Notes: a model not told the origin generated them from the letters alone. Positions 1-12,228 are shown, counted from the stretch's first letter. The stretch: 64,000 nt of DNA from Physcomitrium patens (GCF_000002425.4 NC_037255.1:1123847-1187846), one strand, 5' to 3'. Made by a program: numbers and translations.

Positions 1-508
1 CCAGAAAACCTTGAAGGAGGGGCAGATCGCATGTCCAGTGGGCCTGAAAATCTAAAATGATTCTTCTCCTGCCTTTGAAGAGGTTCCAAAAAGTTCATTT
101 CCCCCCGAGTTAATGGACCTGACCTACTAAGTCCCGAATTATGTTGTCTTTGAGATGACAGGGCAAAATCAACACGAGGTACTTTGAGCGTATCCAGCGG
201 TCCAGAAAAACTTACAGAAACCTTATCTTCTCGAGGGAGAGAGGGATGTTGGCTTTGGGGAAGAAGCCTTCCCTGGTGAAAAAGCTCATCTGCCGGTAAC
301 ATACAGCTGCCGGACACAAGATCCTGAGGAGAAGATCCCATACAGAACTCGAAATCAAGAGTGCGATCATCAGCATTCCTTTGATCTTCATTGGCACTAT
401 TTCCGAATTTCTCCACTTCACGCACTGAAGTCTTGTCCACAATGCCAGTCGAGAAAGATATGCGCGGGCTAAGCCATCCTATGCTGTGAGTTGAAGAGAG
501 GAAATCAC
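1..508 (-). CDS. Open frame with plant LPADELF / FSGPLD motifs, partial
   Basis: The frame of the last centrin-like exon continues without a stop for about 169 codons to the window edge. It contains DFEFCMGSSPQ, LPADELFHQGRLLP and two copies of FSGPLD (one in SVSFSGPLD, one in FRFSGPLD). The pattern DFEF-x(n)-ADELF-x2-G-x-L-L-P recalls plant membrane-associated kinase regulator / DUF1645-type proteins. That assignment comes from memory of the motif and is tentative. A possible 3' splice acceptor (ctcacag at about 490-484) and a possible donor (gtgatt from 508) flank the junction. The ORF could therefore be a separate exon, sit inside a centrin intron, or be part of a fused protein. Confidence 0.45.
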
Positions 509-1359
509 CCTTGAAGTCACGCACTCGCATTTGAGCCGTCACCACTTGCGAGAATTCCTCAAAAGCAATGGTACCACCTCTATCCGGGCTTATGTCAGAG
601 ATCATCTTCTCAATATCCTGCAATAGCATGTAGCGATTAAAGTGTGTACTTGATCCGCTTTCCAGATGCAATATCATCTAGACATAGATGCTCACGGTCT
701 CCATCTGAAATGAAGTGTCCACAATGAGCAGCACTAGCCAAGAAGCAGCTCTAACGGATGGAATCATACACTTCACGTAAGACTCCTAAAATCTGGAAGT
801 ATTCAAGTGGAAGACTCTCCAGGAAATGGCCAACGAGGGGTAAACTGACCTCTTTCTTGGGTTCTAATCCAAGGGCTCTGCCACACAAATAATACAGCAA
901 TTAGCTGATACGTGAGATCAAACACAAAGGATCAGGTACACATTACTGAGAAAATTCTGTGATTCCCGGTGGGATATAATGGGTTTTAAGATCAATCGGA
1001 TTACTAGTACATGCAAGAGGGATTGTTCACCTAATGGCCACTACCAGGTCCTTAGAGTCAACCGCTCCTGCAAAATAGAGACGCACGCATGAACTTATCG
1101 GTCAATATGCCAGATTGAATATCCCATCTCCCATCACGTTGCTCTTGTTCACAATTCAACCGATTGAAATGGGTTGATCATGTATACCAGAGGCATCTGT
1201 GTCAATAAGGTCGAATGCCTCACAAATCTGTTGTTTTTGCTTGTCAGTGAAAAAATGGAACTGGTCCTTGTTCTTAATTCTCCCAGCGTACTCCATGCCT
1301 CTACTGCGGCTCTGCATTGAAAGCGAATCTACATTAAAAAGGCAAATCGCTCGGCACCT
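509..1359 (-). CDS. Centrin/caltractin-like EF-hand gene, N-terminal exons
   Basis: Four exons can be read on the minus strand with GT-AG junctions and continuous phase: about 1317(or 1359)-1188, 1067-1031, 877-850 and 617-509. The first ATG in frame is at 1317. Spliced, they give an N-terminal tail and then two EF-hands. The first loop reads DTDASGAVDSKD. A linker containing RALGLEPKKE follows, then a second loop SPDRGGTIAFEE followed by FSQVVTAQM. Spacing and wording match the first half of centrins, calcium-binding proteins of basal bodies and the nuclear-pore/export machinery. Loop 2 has Ser where the first ligand is normally Asp, so calcium binding there may be weak. EF-hands 3 and 4 are not seen; they may lie before base 1 or be missing. 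After FKG the frame stays open into a different domain (see 1-508). Exon calls are by eye. Confidence 0.6.
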
Positions 1360-4300
1360 CTAAATGTGAAAAGAGAATAGAAAAATAGTTGAAAAAAGAT
1401 ATAGTCCAAAGCAGTCCACAGCTCTTCCTTGCAATAACACACACAAAAATAAATAAATAAATCAATCAATCAAAGAATACCGAGAAAATCAAAGCAAAAT
1501 AAATACTTTCCAAGCACAAAATCCAACAGGTGATGACCACAAGGTTCGAATATTAAATGGAGGTACTTTAGTGAAGTCAACGAAACAATCGTCTCCGCAA
1601 GCTCTATGATGAATTTTACGCATGCCCGAAGAATTTCACTATACTTAAGTATGATGATATCCAGAACGAGAAAACAGTGAATTTCGCCCTGGATATGGTT
1701 GGAACAAACAGGCATAAACCGCAGAAAACACATCACCATCATGCCGATAGATCGATTACTAACATGATTGCTGATGAAATTCGCTTGAAATTTACACAAC
1801 CACTCAGAAAAATAGGGACATGGAGATACTCCACAACAGTGTCTAAGTTGTACGAAAATATTGTCCACATTATAACACTATCATTGGGGACAACAAAATT
1901 TAGGATCTGGGCAAACCTCGCAGATCCTAATTCAATGAAGGCACGGTGCTTAACAGTATCTAAAACACACAGCTTCGACACGGCAGCAGTAATGAAAACA
2001 GTTTGCATCAGTAAAAAAAAAAAATAACTAGCCCACGTGCCTACCAGGCAGTGTGACCCAGGGCACTCTTTCATTTAGGTCCTACAGCCGTGGCGCCCAC
2101 TGAGACAACTAACGAGATACCATCGATATCACTCGTAGTACCAGCAAGAGGCGCATGAGCACTAAAAAGCTCCGTCACCTGAAGATATTAAAATTGCTGG
2201 AAAAGGGTTGCATCCCTACCAAAGTCTTCATTCTACATTGTAGATCTGTAGATGAACATGCTTTTGTTTTTTAAAGATGAGAGCTCGCTGGCTACACTAA
2301 TGCTAGAATCAAACTGAACGACACATACCAGCGAACACCCTCGCCCACCAGAGTGACATACCGTAATTTCTAAATTATGAATACGTGATTTTAAAAAGAG
2401 ATTAAGTTTTTAAACAAGTAAAGAACGCCACTCCACCTCTCGCAGCATCATATCCCCAACTTATTCATCAAAATCCTGGGTGTCTAACCCTTCCGTTGCG
2501 ACTTTTCTCACAACAATCGGTAATTCAATCCATGCTTGTGGACCAACGTGAGCCACCTATCATACATATCCCCCAGCATAAATTCCTCCAAAAGATTCAG
2601 TATACTTAAGGTTCTCACAACTGTAGATCACCGTTGATAGCTTAGCTTTTAAAATAAACAAAATAGAAGCCCCGCCACGTCCCATCTACCTGCGAGGACA
2701 ATAGGATGACATGATTGAAAACTGGAGATCTAATGGCGAACTCAAGAAGAACCCAACAAGCTACCCAAACAACAGGGGACATGTTAGACACGTGCACGGC
2801 CAAACACTACCCCCCTTCACGCACGTTTAAACCACCATAGACAGGATGAAAGGAACTATCGCAATCTAGCATGTGCACTTAACGGCACATCAAATTTGCA
2901 AAACTGAAAAGATCAGAGGCCACCATTCATGTGCGTCTCATTCGAGAATCGAGGATAACTAACCTGTAGACATGAAAAGAAACCATGCGCAGCAGGTGAC
3001 TCAACTTCTTCAGAAAGCGTTACCCGAAATATACAATGAAGCTAAAGGGATCAGGTCACAGTGCAAAAATTCAGCACCAGGACGTCAAACACTAAACTCA
3101 CTACCGCCTTCAAATACGTTTCCGAAAACGACGCAGTAAAAGGCGCGCTGGCAACGAGGCACGCCCAAAAGCGCGGAGAAACTTGAAATCATCGACACTG
3201 GTCTTGCACAAATCCCATGATTCGGTGGTTGTCGTCATCCACAAGCCCCAAGCACCTCTTCACACTGCATGGCTCCGCTCACCATCCCCCGACTCCAACC
3301 GTCCGAAGACGCCATTCAAAACGAGTCTACGGTAACCCACACATACTGAGCCCAGCGAAGCTGAAGCGAAGGATATCCAGTATGCCAAAAGCCAAAATAC
3401 ACTTGCGAGAGAAGTGAACGAAGGGCAGCCGACATGGTAAACCATGTGACCAGAACTGGCAGCGGACGAGAGTCTCCAGAGTGCTAAGCCCCCTGGGGTC
3501 TCCTGCATCGCCCAGTGGAGGGGGGGGGGAACCTAAACGTAACTCAGACTATGCTTGCATTCGTACCCACAACGAAAACCCTGAGGAGCAAAAAAGAACA
3601 AAAAGAAAAAAGTAAGAGACATTCTCAGTTATTGATGAATAAGGGCAGGTGCAAAATCACAAAAAATAACGGACGGAGAAGCGGGTGAGCGGGCGGGTAA
3701 GGGGCACCCAATTGCAGGCAGGGCAGACCGGATGCAAACAACGCGCCCCACCACAGAAATCGCCGAAAAAACACCACAACACACTAAAGTGAGCCCCCAC
3801 CCAGCGCAAATTCTAAACCTGGGATCCGAAGCATCGCGGCCGAAACAAGTCGAGAAAAAGAATGAAATGATTTGACTGCAAATTGCCAATCAAGCAACCA
3901 ACCAACCCCTTTTCCTCCTCCCCGTTTACAGAAATACCGTCGCAATACAGATATTCCGACACTGCAATAGTACCCCACCACCACCCCGCTTGCGAATTCC
4001 AGTGGTGGGTGGTTCCTTTTAGGGCTTCCCACCTTTGCGCATTTCAACGTGGGTTCTTTGTTTGCTTTGTGTCACATGTTGGGAAGTGTTGGATGAAGGC
4101 CTTGAATGGATTGAGGGGCGAATTCTTGCGTGACAGAACATAGCTTGGTTCATATGCTATGAGAGTTTTGGATTTGTTGATTTATTTTTTTCCTTTGTCA
4201 CTAGTGGGTGGAAGACAGATTTCTTTGACCAACAGTGAGGATCAATAGTAGTTCTGATGGCACAAATCTTAATATACTTATGTTAAGTTCTGCTTCCAAA

Positions 4301-4390
4301 ATCAAACTCAAAGAAGGAAAAAAAAAAAGAAAAAAAGAAAAAGGTCAAGAAGATGTAAAATGAGTACCGATGCATTGGCAGCCACTGAAT
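1360..4390. other. Host intergenic or 5' region, no gene recognised
   Basis: This stretch lies upstream of the centrin-like gene. It becomes GC-richer at about 3100-4100, where many short ORFs occur on both strands, and there is a G-run near 3522. No domain, splice-consistent reading or repeat could be supported. The GC-rich part could be a promoter or 5' UTR of the minus-strand gene. An A-rich tract lies at about 4319-4345. Confidence 0.4.
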
Positions 4391-6126
4391 AAAAATATCA
4401 AAAGGCCAAAATGATAATTTAAAAGTCTAGATGCAAATATAAGGCTTTTATATAAAAAAAAAAGTATCAGATTCTCATAACATCGAACACCATTCCTCGA
4501 TCTCGCTTGAACTCATCCATACATGTAAAACCAATTTACAACTACTAAACACAGTCATGATCGACATCTTAACTATTAATTACATAACAAACATTTACTG
4601 CACACAAACATGCAAGGTAAACAAAATGAAAGAACTGTGCAATACACATTATCGATTCTAACAACTGTATGTTATAATGGAGAGAAACACAGCAAGCTCC
4701 CCACTTCTGAAGTCCTCAACATCTTCACTGTGACGCTAGCACAAAATTTTCCGAACAGAAATTTCATGTGTGCCTAGCCTGAGGCTTTTAACCCTTAACT
4801 CTGTAGACGTTAACGTCTTTCTGCGAATGCGCTGAAGCCAAATCTCAAAGATTTGTAACATTCGACTTGATCAGTGGTCACAGAAAGAAACCCTAAATCC
4901 GATGGCACAGAATAGAGAAAGTTGTGCACTAAAATACAGCCCACCAACAAGACTTGTCCGGTCCTCAAATCTCTGATATAGGATGAACGCTATACCTGAG
5001 CCCCTGCTCACCGCTCCTCTCTATCCATTAAGTGTTAAACGGGATAAAACATCTTCCTTGAGCTTCGAAATCAAGTCCTGCGCTTGAGGCGTCCAGAATG
5101 GGAGCGTGCTCATCTGGTCATTGAATTGATCGAACAGATAGCGAATCTCGTCCTCTTTGCTACCTTGACCCGCTTCTTCCGGTTCATCTTAGATAATCCG
5201 ATCCGGTATATCGAGTTGGTTGGGTGATGTATTAAGCCAACTGTCCACTAGCAGCAGCAGCTTGCGCAAAGAGGCGTACCTTAGGGATTCACTTACAACA
5301 AAGTCCCTAAACGCACAACCTAGGTCATTGTGAGCACGAAATAGATGATTCTCGAAGTACTCAGCATTGTAGTCCCTCCTCCCCATAAGGTATTCTGCCG
5401 CATCAAACGCCCACTTCTCCATACTCACAAGGTCTTCAGCGGCACCAAACTGCCGCTCGTCGATGTTCAAAGGTACAAGCTCTGCTTTCAGTTCATTTGC
5501 AATGATTGTAAACGCTATGTCAGAAACGACTTGGGGCACTGTTTCGGGCTGGCCAGGCAATCTATTCAGGAAGCGGTTCACTTCTGGCTCGTGCTGTTTG
5601 AATACCGAGTACCTTTTGGATTCAAGTTTAACAAATTCTTCATACGAAACACCTTGATCTTTGTGTGTTCGAAATACGTGGTGTCCAAAGGCCTCAGCAT
5701 CGTAGATCCTCCTCTCTGTCAGGACTTCAGCCGCATTAAACGCCCACTGCGCCTCTTCTACACTGCCAAAGGTTCCGATCCAAATTCTTCCACCATGATT
5801 CGTGCGCACTTGCACCGTCCACCTATCACCACGTCGCCGGCGGATGTATCCCGTCTGCCCCTCCATCAAAAGAATTGCAGCTCAAACACAACGTAAAACA
5901 CAAAAGGCTTCGCCACCAAGTGCAACTCCCGGTCTCCCTTCCCTGTAACCCAATTCCGCTCGTTCTCGCTCTTCCTCTCTCGAACAACGCCTCTCCTATT
6001 ACGACGTCGGCGAATTGAGAGCAGGAGCACGAAGGGATACGAGACCCTAAATCACTAAGGAACTCTCAACATCGAAGCCTCGGCGTCGATCCCTCCGATG
6101 CTGGAGCTGTATAGCGAGCAATATGG
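4391..6126. repeat. Segmental duplication, copy 1, left part
   Basis: From about 4391 this sequence is collinear with 57787-59566, in the same orientation, with scattered substitutions and small indels. It includes the whole AP2-like gene and its flanks. The similarity stops exactly where element A begins and resumes at 38615 on the other side of the retrotransposon nest. Confidence 0.9.
5021..5869 (-). pseudogene. AP2/ERF-like gene, truncated by a premature stop
   Basis: The ORF begins at 5869 (MMEGQTGYIR) and encodes 226 residues before a TAA at 5189-5191. The paralogue at 58412-59248 has TTA (Leu) at this codon. After the stop the frame stays intact for 55 more codons to a TAG at 5021-5023, so a single T-to-A change removes the C-terminal tail. 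The N-terminal 60 residues resemble an AP2 DNA-binding domain: a basic strand GYIRRRRGDRW, then IWIGTFGSVEEAQWAFNAAE. The product is expected to be a nuclear DNA-binding protein. Part of the domain recurs later in the chain (see the paralogue). Element A sits about 258 bp upstream of the start codon, where the promoter would be, so expression may also be affected. The shortened protein might still be made. Confidence 0.7.
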
Positions 6127-6536
6127 TGTAAGGGTCTAAAGGATCTGACTCTTACACTTCTTGTTGAGTCAAAAGGTAATTGGAGCCCCCGCGATCTCTA
6201 AGCCCATGGGAAAGCCGTGGCGAGGTGGCGATGGAGTGGATGGGCGGGCCACCTCCCTCACACCGAGGAACCACACGATGCGGGGGCAGCGTGTGGTGTG
6301 AGGGGGAGTATTTTGGAGTCCCTGTGGAGTCCCGGGTGATCCGGAAGAGTCAGGAGGACTTACACCGACCACCGGAGTTTAGCTTGCTGGCGGCATGAGT
6401 CTGGAGTTACAGAGACCAGACTGTGGTGACAGTATCCGGGAGTAGGGTCCAGTTCACAGGGCCAGTATTAATGGGGTTTCTTGTTGGTGGCGTTTCAGGG
6501 TGAAATCGAGTGACCAGCAAGAGGAGAACCGTTACA
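6127..6536 (+). repeat. Element A 5' LTR
   Basis: A 410 bp repeat beginning TGTAAG and ending TTACA, partnered with 38208-38614. The outer flanks are TATGG (6122-6126) and CATGG (38615-38619). The second copy of the host duplication has CATGG once at the same place, so this is a 5 bp target duplication with one C-to-T change. The two LTRs differ at roughly 50 positions by eye, the most divergent pair in the nest. Confidence 0.9.
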
Positions 6537-6538
6537 TG

Positions 6539-6553
6539 TGGTATGAGAGCTTG
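6539..6553 (+). promoter_or_regulatory. Element A primer-binding site, tRNA-iMet type
   Basis: TGGTATGAGAGCTTG starts two bases after the LTR end. It differs at one early position from the usual plant initiator-Met primer site, so A was primed by a host tRNA, unlike D. Confidence 0.75.
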
Positions 6554-6637
6554 TTTTAGATCGGTATTGAGAAGTAGATTGGAGGGAAATTTCTGGAACC
6601 AATCTTTGGACTAAGGCAAGAGAAGCATTGGCACAAG

Positions 6638-8100
6638 ATGGGGAAGAAAACTACCAAAACTGCCTTTCAACTATTGGACAAGGATGAGATCCTTGAGACC
6701 GAAGTGCAAGAGGGTCAAGAAGTAGCCAAATCCAAATCCAAAATGAGTTTGGTGAAAAAGAAACCTTTGCTTGAAGAGGATCTTTCTCTCATCCAGGTGA
6801 TGGATAGTGAAGAGGAAGTTGAAAGAGAGCAAGAGAAGTTTCAAGAAAGCTTGCAAGAAATTCAAAAATCTCATAGTGATGAGGAAGATATTGATAAAGA
6901 AGGAAGGAATCCTAGATCACAAAGACCTACTTCTTCCAAGACCTCTAAGGACTCAATAGAAGAATCAAGAGTAGAGAAACAAAGAGTTGTTTCCCTTGAT
7001 GAAGTTGAGAAAATGGTCATGAGGTTGATGGAAGAGAGAGACCAGGAGTTTGAGAAGAAGATGGAGATGAACCAACTTCTGATAGACTCCTTGATGAGAG
7101 AAAATGTGAGAAGAGAGGCCTTACTTGAAGGTCAAAAAGGCAAGCTAAGTTCTCACAAAGTCAAGACTCATCAACCAAAAAAGTAGAAGGGCGTAGAGCA
7201 CAAAAAGACTGTAAGGAGATTTCTTAAGAAAATTGAACATTGGCATTTGGCCAATGATATTGAAAGGGATGTGGATAAAATAAGGACTTTGTCTACATTA
7301 CTGGAGGGAAGTGCTTTAGATTGGTTTGATGAAGAAATCAAAATCAATCCTAACTATGCCAAAGAAACCACTTGGGCTCGAGTCTGTGAGAGATTGATAG
7401 CTAGATTTGAGAGTAAGTGGCAAAACTTCATTGAAAGATTGCAACTTCTCAAATTAAGGCAAGAAGGAGGAAAAGCCTCACTTCTGAAGTATGTTGGTGA
7501 GTTCCAAAACCAACTAACCTATACTCAACTGGACTATGAAAAGTGTTTATTGCTTTTTTTTTATAATGGATTGAGTATTGTTACAGGAAAGAAATATTGG
7601 AAAAGAAAAACCATACTTATAAATATTAATGATGCATTTGCCTTGGCTTGTTAACTTGAATTGGAGGAATAAGGGGCGGGTCATAGTGAACAAAGCACTA
7701 TGACTAAAACATAGGAAAGAAAGACTAGTTTCCAAAGGGGAATTAGGCCCTTCCATGGAAGTAAAAAATCACCTTTTCTCAAGAGGAAATTTGAAGAAAG
7801 TGTTTCTCAAGTTGAGAAACTTAAGATTAAAGAAAGTCAAGGGAGTAGTACTAAGAAGGCAAAAACAAGTTCTTCTAAAGTAATTTATTTTAAGTGTCAA
7901 GAAAAGGAACACTATGCAAATGAATATAAGAATGAAGAAGTGCCTAGAAAGGTAAGTGAACTTCCTAATGCTTCTTTGTCAAATGAGACTCTTGAAGTAG
8001 ATTGTCTTCAAGTTATGAGTCTTAGTAAAAAAGTTTTGGTTAAGAAAGGGGATTTTTAAGGAAAACTCACTGCCATTAGTTTGCATAAGAAACTCATTTA
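6638..8100 (+). pseudogene. gag: Element A gag (Ty3/gypsy), decayed
   Basis: The start is ATG 6638. A charged, coiled-coil-like N-terminus (to about 7180) is followed by the capsid core with LEGSALDWFDEEI and a long helical segment (7247-7654). A zinc-knuckle remnant then reads YFKCQEKEHYANEY (about 7880-7930), where two of the expected Cys are Tyr. Stops interrupt it at 7184 and 7652 and again before 7720, but the reading frame does not change. The role would have been nucleocapsid formation around the element RNA. The frame is continuous with the protease and pol below. Confidence 0.8.
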
Positions 8101-9420
8101 TCTTGATACTAAAGTTGAAAATTATGAAACTTCTATGTTGATTGACACAGGGGCAATCAACTCGTTTATGAATCCAACTTGTGTCCAAAGACTCAAGTTG
8201 ATTTAGGAGGAAACTAGGAGGGTGAAGATTTTCTTTGCTTAAGGCAAGGAAGTGACCAACTTAGTTGTAAAAGATGTGAAGTTTAAGTATGGAAACCATA
8301 GGTTTCAAGAAGACTTCACAGTTTGTAACCTTGATGGAATAGATGTAGTTCTCGGAAATACTTTTCCGGACTTCTATGGAATTGAATTTCGATGGAAGCC
8401 CAAAACCAAAGTAGTCATGGTTGGAGAAAATAAAAAAGTAGTAAACTTACCATTTACAAACCTCCCCATGTTATATCAATCCAGGATTTCCATAGTATCT
8501 CAGAGTGAATTAGAAGGGAAACAATTTCTCTTCCACTTGAGAAGTTGTGATATGGATCCCGTAGATGATGTAAAAAATGTTTCTTTTCTTAATAAAAAAG
8601 ACTTGATGAAAACTACTTCTTATTGTGCAAACTTAATTGCTGATCTTTTAAATGAATATGGAGATGTTTTGACAAAAGAACTTCCAAAACAACTTCCACC
8701 AAGTAGAGTGGTAGATCATAAGATAGATTTGGTACCGCATTCACAACCTCCAAGTAGAGCACCTTATCGATTAAACCAAAGAGAGTTCAGTGAATTCAAA
8801 GCATAGCTTAATGAGTTGCTTGAAAAAGGGTATATAAAACCAAGTAAATCTCTATTTGGAGCTCCAGTTCTTTTTGTGAGCAAAAAGGATGGAAAAATGA
8901 AGATGTCCATTGATTATAGAGCCTTAAATAAGATCACCATAAAAAATAACTATCCACTTCCAAGAGTTGATGACTTACTGGATAGGTTAGGTGGTAGTAG
9001 ATGTTTTAGTAAGATTGATCTTGAAAGTGGATATTACCAGATAAGGATAGCTCAAGAAGACATTGAAAAAACTGCTTGTAGAAGGAGATATGGTTCCTAT
9101 GAGTTTGTAGTAATGCCTTTTGGGTTGTATAATGCACCTACTACCTTCACTACTCTGATGAACTCAATCTTTCATAAGGAAAGTGATGAGTTTGTAGTGG
9201 TGTATATTGATGATATTCTGGTTTTTTCTAAAATTGAGGAAGACCATTAGCTATACCTGAGGATCGTCTTACAGAAACTAAGAGATAATCAATTGTATGC
9301 TAATTTAGAAAAAAATATGTTCTTTTTAAAAGAATTAGAATTTCTTGGACATATCATCAATGAAGATGGAATAAAACCAGACCCAAAGAAGATTGAAGCA
9401 ATATGAAATTGGAAAGTGTT
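8101..9420 (+). pseudogene. pol: Element A protease and reverse transcriptase, decayed
   Basis: The aspartic protease motif LIDTGA lies at 8138-8155. RT follows: [34 protein letters not shown] and the catalytic [10 protein letters not shown] (about 9208-9237). All are in the same frame as gag. Stops fall at 8804 in the linker, 9248 just after the catalytic motif, and 9403-9405 (NWKV context; Arg expected, consistent with CGA to TGA). The catalytic Asp pair is intact, but the chain is cut many times. Confidence 0.85.
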
Positions 9421-11459
9421 GAAAACTCAAAAAGGAGTGAGATCCTTTTTAGGACTAGCAAATTATTATAGGAAGTTTATAAAGAACTTCTCTAAAATTG
9501 CTAGCCTACTTACTAGCCTATTGAAAAAGAAAAACAACATCATTGATTGGAATGATGATTGTAGTGCATCTTTCAAAAAAATCAAGGATGCCTTTGTATC
9601 AAGTCATGTCTTGTTCTATCCTAAATTTGATATGGAATTTGAAGTCTATACTGATGCAAGTGATTTTGCTACAGGAAGAGTCTTAATACAAGAAAGGAGA
9701 CCGATAGCATTTGAGAGTAAGAAATTAAGTGGGAGCTAATTGAGATGGCCAACCCATGAAAGAAAATTGTTTGTTGTGATATATTGTTTGAAAGTTTGGA
9801 GATACTACTTGAGAAGTAGAAGAACCAAAGTATACACTGACAACATTTCTTTAAAGTATTTTACTTCCTAAGCTCAAGCCTCACCTAAGGAACAAAGGTA
9901 GTATGATGTGATAGTGTCAATGGATATTGAACTAATTTATAAATCGGGCAAAGACAACTTGGTGCCTAATGTACTAAGTAGGAGAAAAGAGTTTGTAGAA
10001 GAGAAACTCCATGATTCTATGACACTAAAGACTATAGTGTATCATGATGATTCTCTCTTGATGAAGGACATTAAGAAAGATTATGAACAAGATAAGGATG
10101 CACTTGAGATTAAAAAAGCCTTTGCTGAAACCAAAACTACAAGAGAACAGAGGAGACTTATGGAGGTCTCTTCTATAAGAAATAGATTGATTTGATTTAA
10201 GCAAAGTAGACTCTATGTACCAGAAGGTAAATGGAGAAGAAAATTAATGTATGAAATACATGATTCTTTACGTGGTGGATATAGAGGTAGAAAGGTCACT
10301 CTTAAAGAAATGACAAGATTCTACTATTGGTCTTCTATAAAGGAAGATATGGACCAATATGTGAAGAGTTGTTTAGTTTTTCAAAGGAATAAAAACTCTA
10401 CTTAGGCAAAGAATAGACTCTTAGAACCATTGCTTATTCCATCTCTACCTTATAGAGACATTTCAATGGACTTCATAATTAGCTTACCAAAATGTAGTGA
10501 AACTAACTTCATAATGGTAGTTGTTGATAGATTCAGCAAGAGTGCTAGATTTGTATGAATGACTATATTTCCAAAAGATTCAAAAGAGGCAATAGAAACT
10601 GCTCCGGAATTAACAGCAAGTGTATTCTTTAATAATTGGATTTCTTTGTATGGAGTGCCAACCTAAATTGTAAGTAATAGAGATGTGAAATTCACAACTT
10701 AGTTTTGGCAACATGTTATAAGGAAATTAGGTTTTAAAGTCATATTAACCATTACTTGACATCCACAAGGAGATGGCCAAACTGAGAGACTCAATGGAAT
10801 TCTATCAATGTATCTAAGGCACTATGTGGCAAGTGATCATAAGGATTGGGTCAAATCGCTGCCCATAGCTGAGTTTAGTTATAATACAATTCAGAATGTG
10901 TCTTTAGGAAATACACCATTCCAAGTAGCTCATAGCTTTAATGCTCTGCAACCTATAGATTTGGTAGGAGTCAGAGAGAGTGATGAAACAACTTCACGGT
11001 TTTATTCAATTAAAGGGACAAAGTGGGTGGCCAAACAGGAAGGCATATTATAAACCGCTAAAGCTAGACTGGAATTAGTCCAAAGAAGATACAAGAAACA
11101 AGCAAATAGGCAACGAAGGGATGTACAATTTGAAAAAAAGAACAAGGTTTGGTTGAATATAAGTAACCTCACTTGTCCAACACATCTTACTCCCAAATGG
11201 ATCAAAAAATGGGCAAGTCCTTATAAAATTGAAAGAGTGATATATAAGAATGTCTATGTGTTGGACATACCTAAAAGATTGAAGTGGCATCCGGTTTTCC
11301 ATATAAGTGTTCTCAAGAAATTTGTGAAGGATGAAAAAGACTTTCACAAAGAGAAGGGAAGAATTCTACATGAAGAGAAAATATGGGATCAAACCATGGA
11401 TCAAGTAGAAGCGATACTTGATAAGAAACGGACGGATGTTAGAGGGATTTAATACTTAT
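9421..11459 (+). pseudogene. pol: Element A RNase H, integrase and first half of chromodomain
   Basis: The RNase H core has [13 protein letters not shown] and a distal KSGKDNLVPNVLSR. The integrase has a decayed zinc-binding N-terminus, SMDFI, SNRDVKF and GDGQTERLNGI, so the D, D and E positions are still present. The C-terminal part contains WHPVFHISVLKK and then VEAILDKKRTDVRGI, the start of a chromodomain. That domain is cut by the insertion of element B and resumes at 37280. Nonsense codons at 9737, 9869, 10403, 10664 and 10700 sit at likely Gln codons, and those at 9899 and 10757 at likely Trp codons. Confidence 0.85.
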
Positions 11460-11463
11460 ATAC

Positions 11464-12228
11464 CGTGATTGTCGTTTTACTTATTCTATAATTCTTTTCA
11501 AAATAAACTTGTATAGAGAAATTCGAACACAGGGAAAGACTAAGCGCATGAGCTTTTCTTGTTAGGGTCACTCAATTAACTGTTATCAAAACCACTAAAA
11601 TACCAAAAAACACTAAAATGCTTTCTCCTAGTAATAATACCCTTTCATCAATTGAAACAACAGTGTGCAACCTTGCACTCTTAAAAGACGGTTCAAAACT
11701 CATAAATTCCATTCAATATCAAGAATAATAGACTTCACTCCAACCAATCTGAATTCACAAATTTTTTGTAATCATAGACTTCTTCTGTCCAAAACACACA
11801 CAACTCTCAATAAACAACAATCATTATCTTCCATCCATAATCAATCTTCCAATAACTTCTCATATAATTCAATCACTCAGTATACCAATTACATAACCAA
11901 TAATTCATAAATCAATCTCTGATTTATTCCACAGACTCACTTTTCAGTATTCAGAAACTATCCATTACTCTTCAACAACAAAGAAAACAAAGAAAATAAA
12001 GAGGTATCACCAAGCTTAATCTCGACTCATGACTATTACAGTCTGACACTCCAACAAACTTCTACAACTCCTATATAATTGCTACTGATTTCCAGATTCT
12101 AATCGTAATCCTATAATAACTGCTTTTAATAATTGAATCAATCATCCATCCTCCTAAACTGACTATTCTATGGACTATTAATCTATTTTATCAATATCTT
12201 ACAAAAACAAACTAATAGCTATTCTTCA
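11464..12228 (-). repeat. Element B 3' LTR (left copy)
   Basis: 765 bp matching 36510-37274 over the full length with roughly 4-5% difference by eye. The right copy begins TGTGATT and ends CTACA. Here the first base is C, so the terminal TG has mutated. The flanks TATAC (11459-11463) and TGTAC (37275-37279) form a near-perfect target duplication inside A's chromodomain. The apparent ORF at 11665-11910 lies wholly in the LTR and is not a gene. Confidence 0.85.

Noticed and set aside
212-442. Minus-strand ORF with a hydrophobic stretch
   Set aside because: A shadow of the longer open frame on the same strand, which has recognisable motifs.
762-877. Plausible-looking ORF (PLVGHFLESLPLEYFQILG) in the centrin-like region
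   Set aside because: It begins in exon 3 and continues past a GT donor at 849. The spliced reading gives a much better EF-hand match, so it is intron sequence.
1470-2074. Overlapping ORFs on both strands
   Set aside because: No domain, no splice support, mutually overlapping.
3217-4143. Several ORFs in GC-rich host DNA
   Set aside because: GC-rich sequence lowers stop frequency; none has a domain or consistent exon structure.
5345-5896. 183-codon plus-strand ORF opposite the AP2-like gene (also 58718-59275)
   Set aside because: Antisense shadow of a conserved coding region.
11665-11910. ORF repeated at 36711-36956
   Set aside because: Lies wholly inside the two LTRs of element B.
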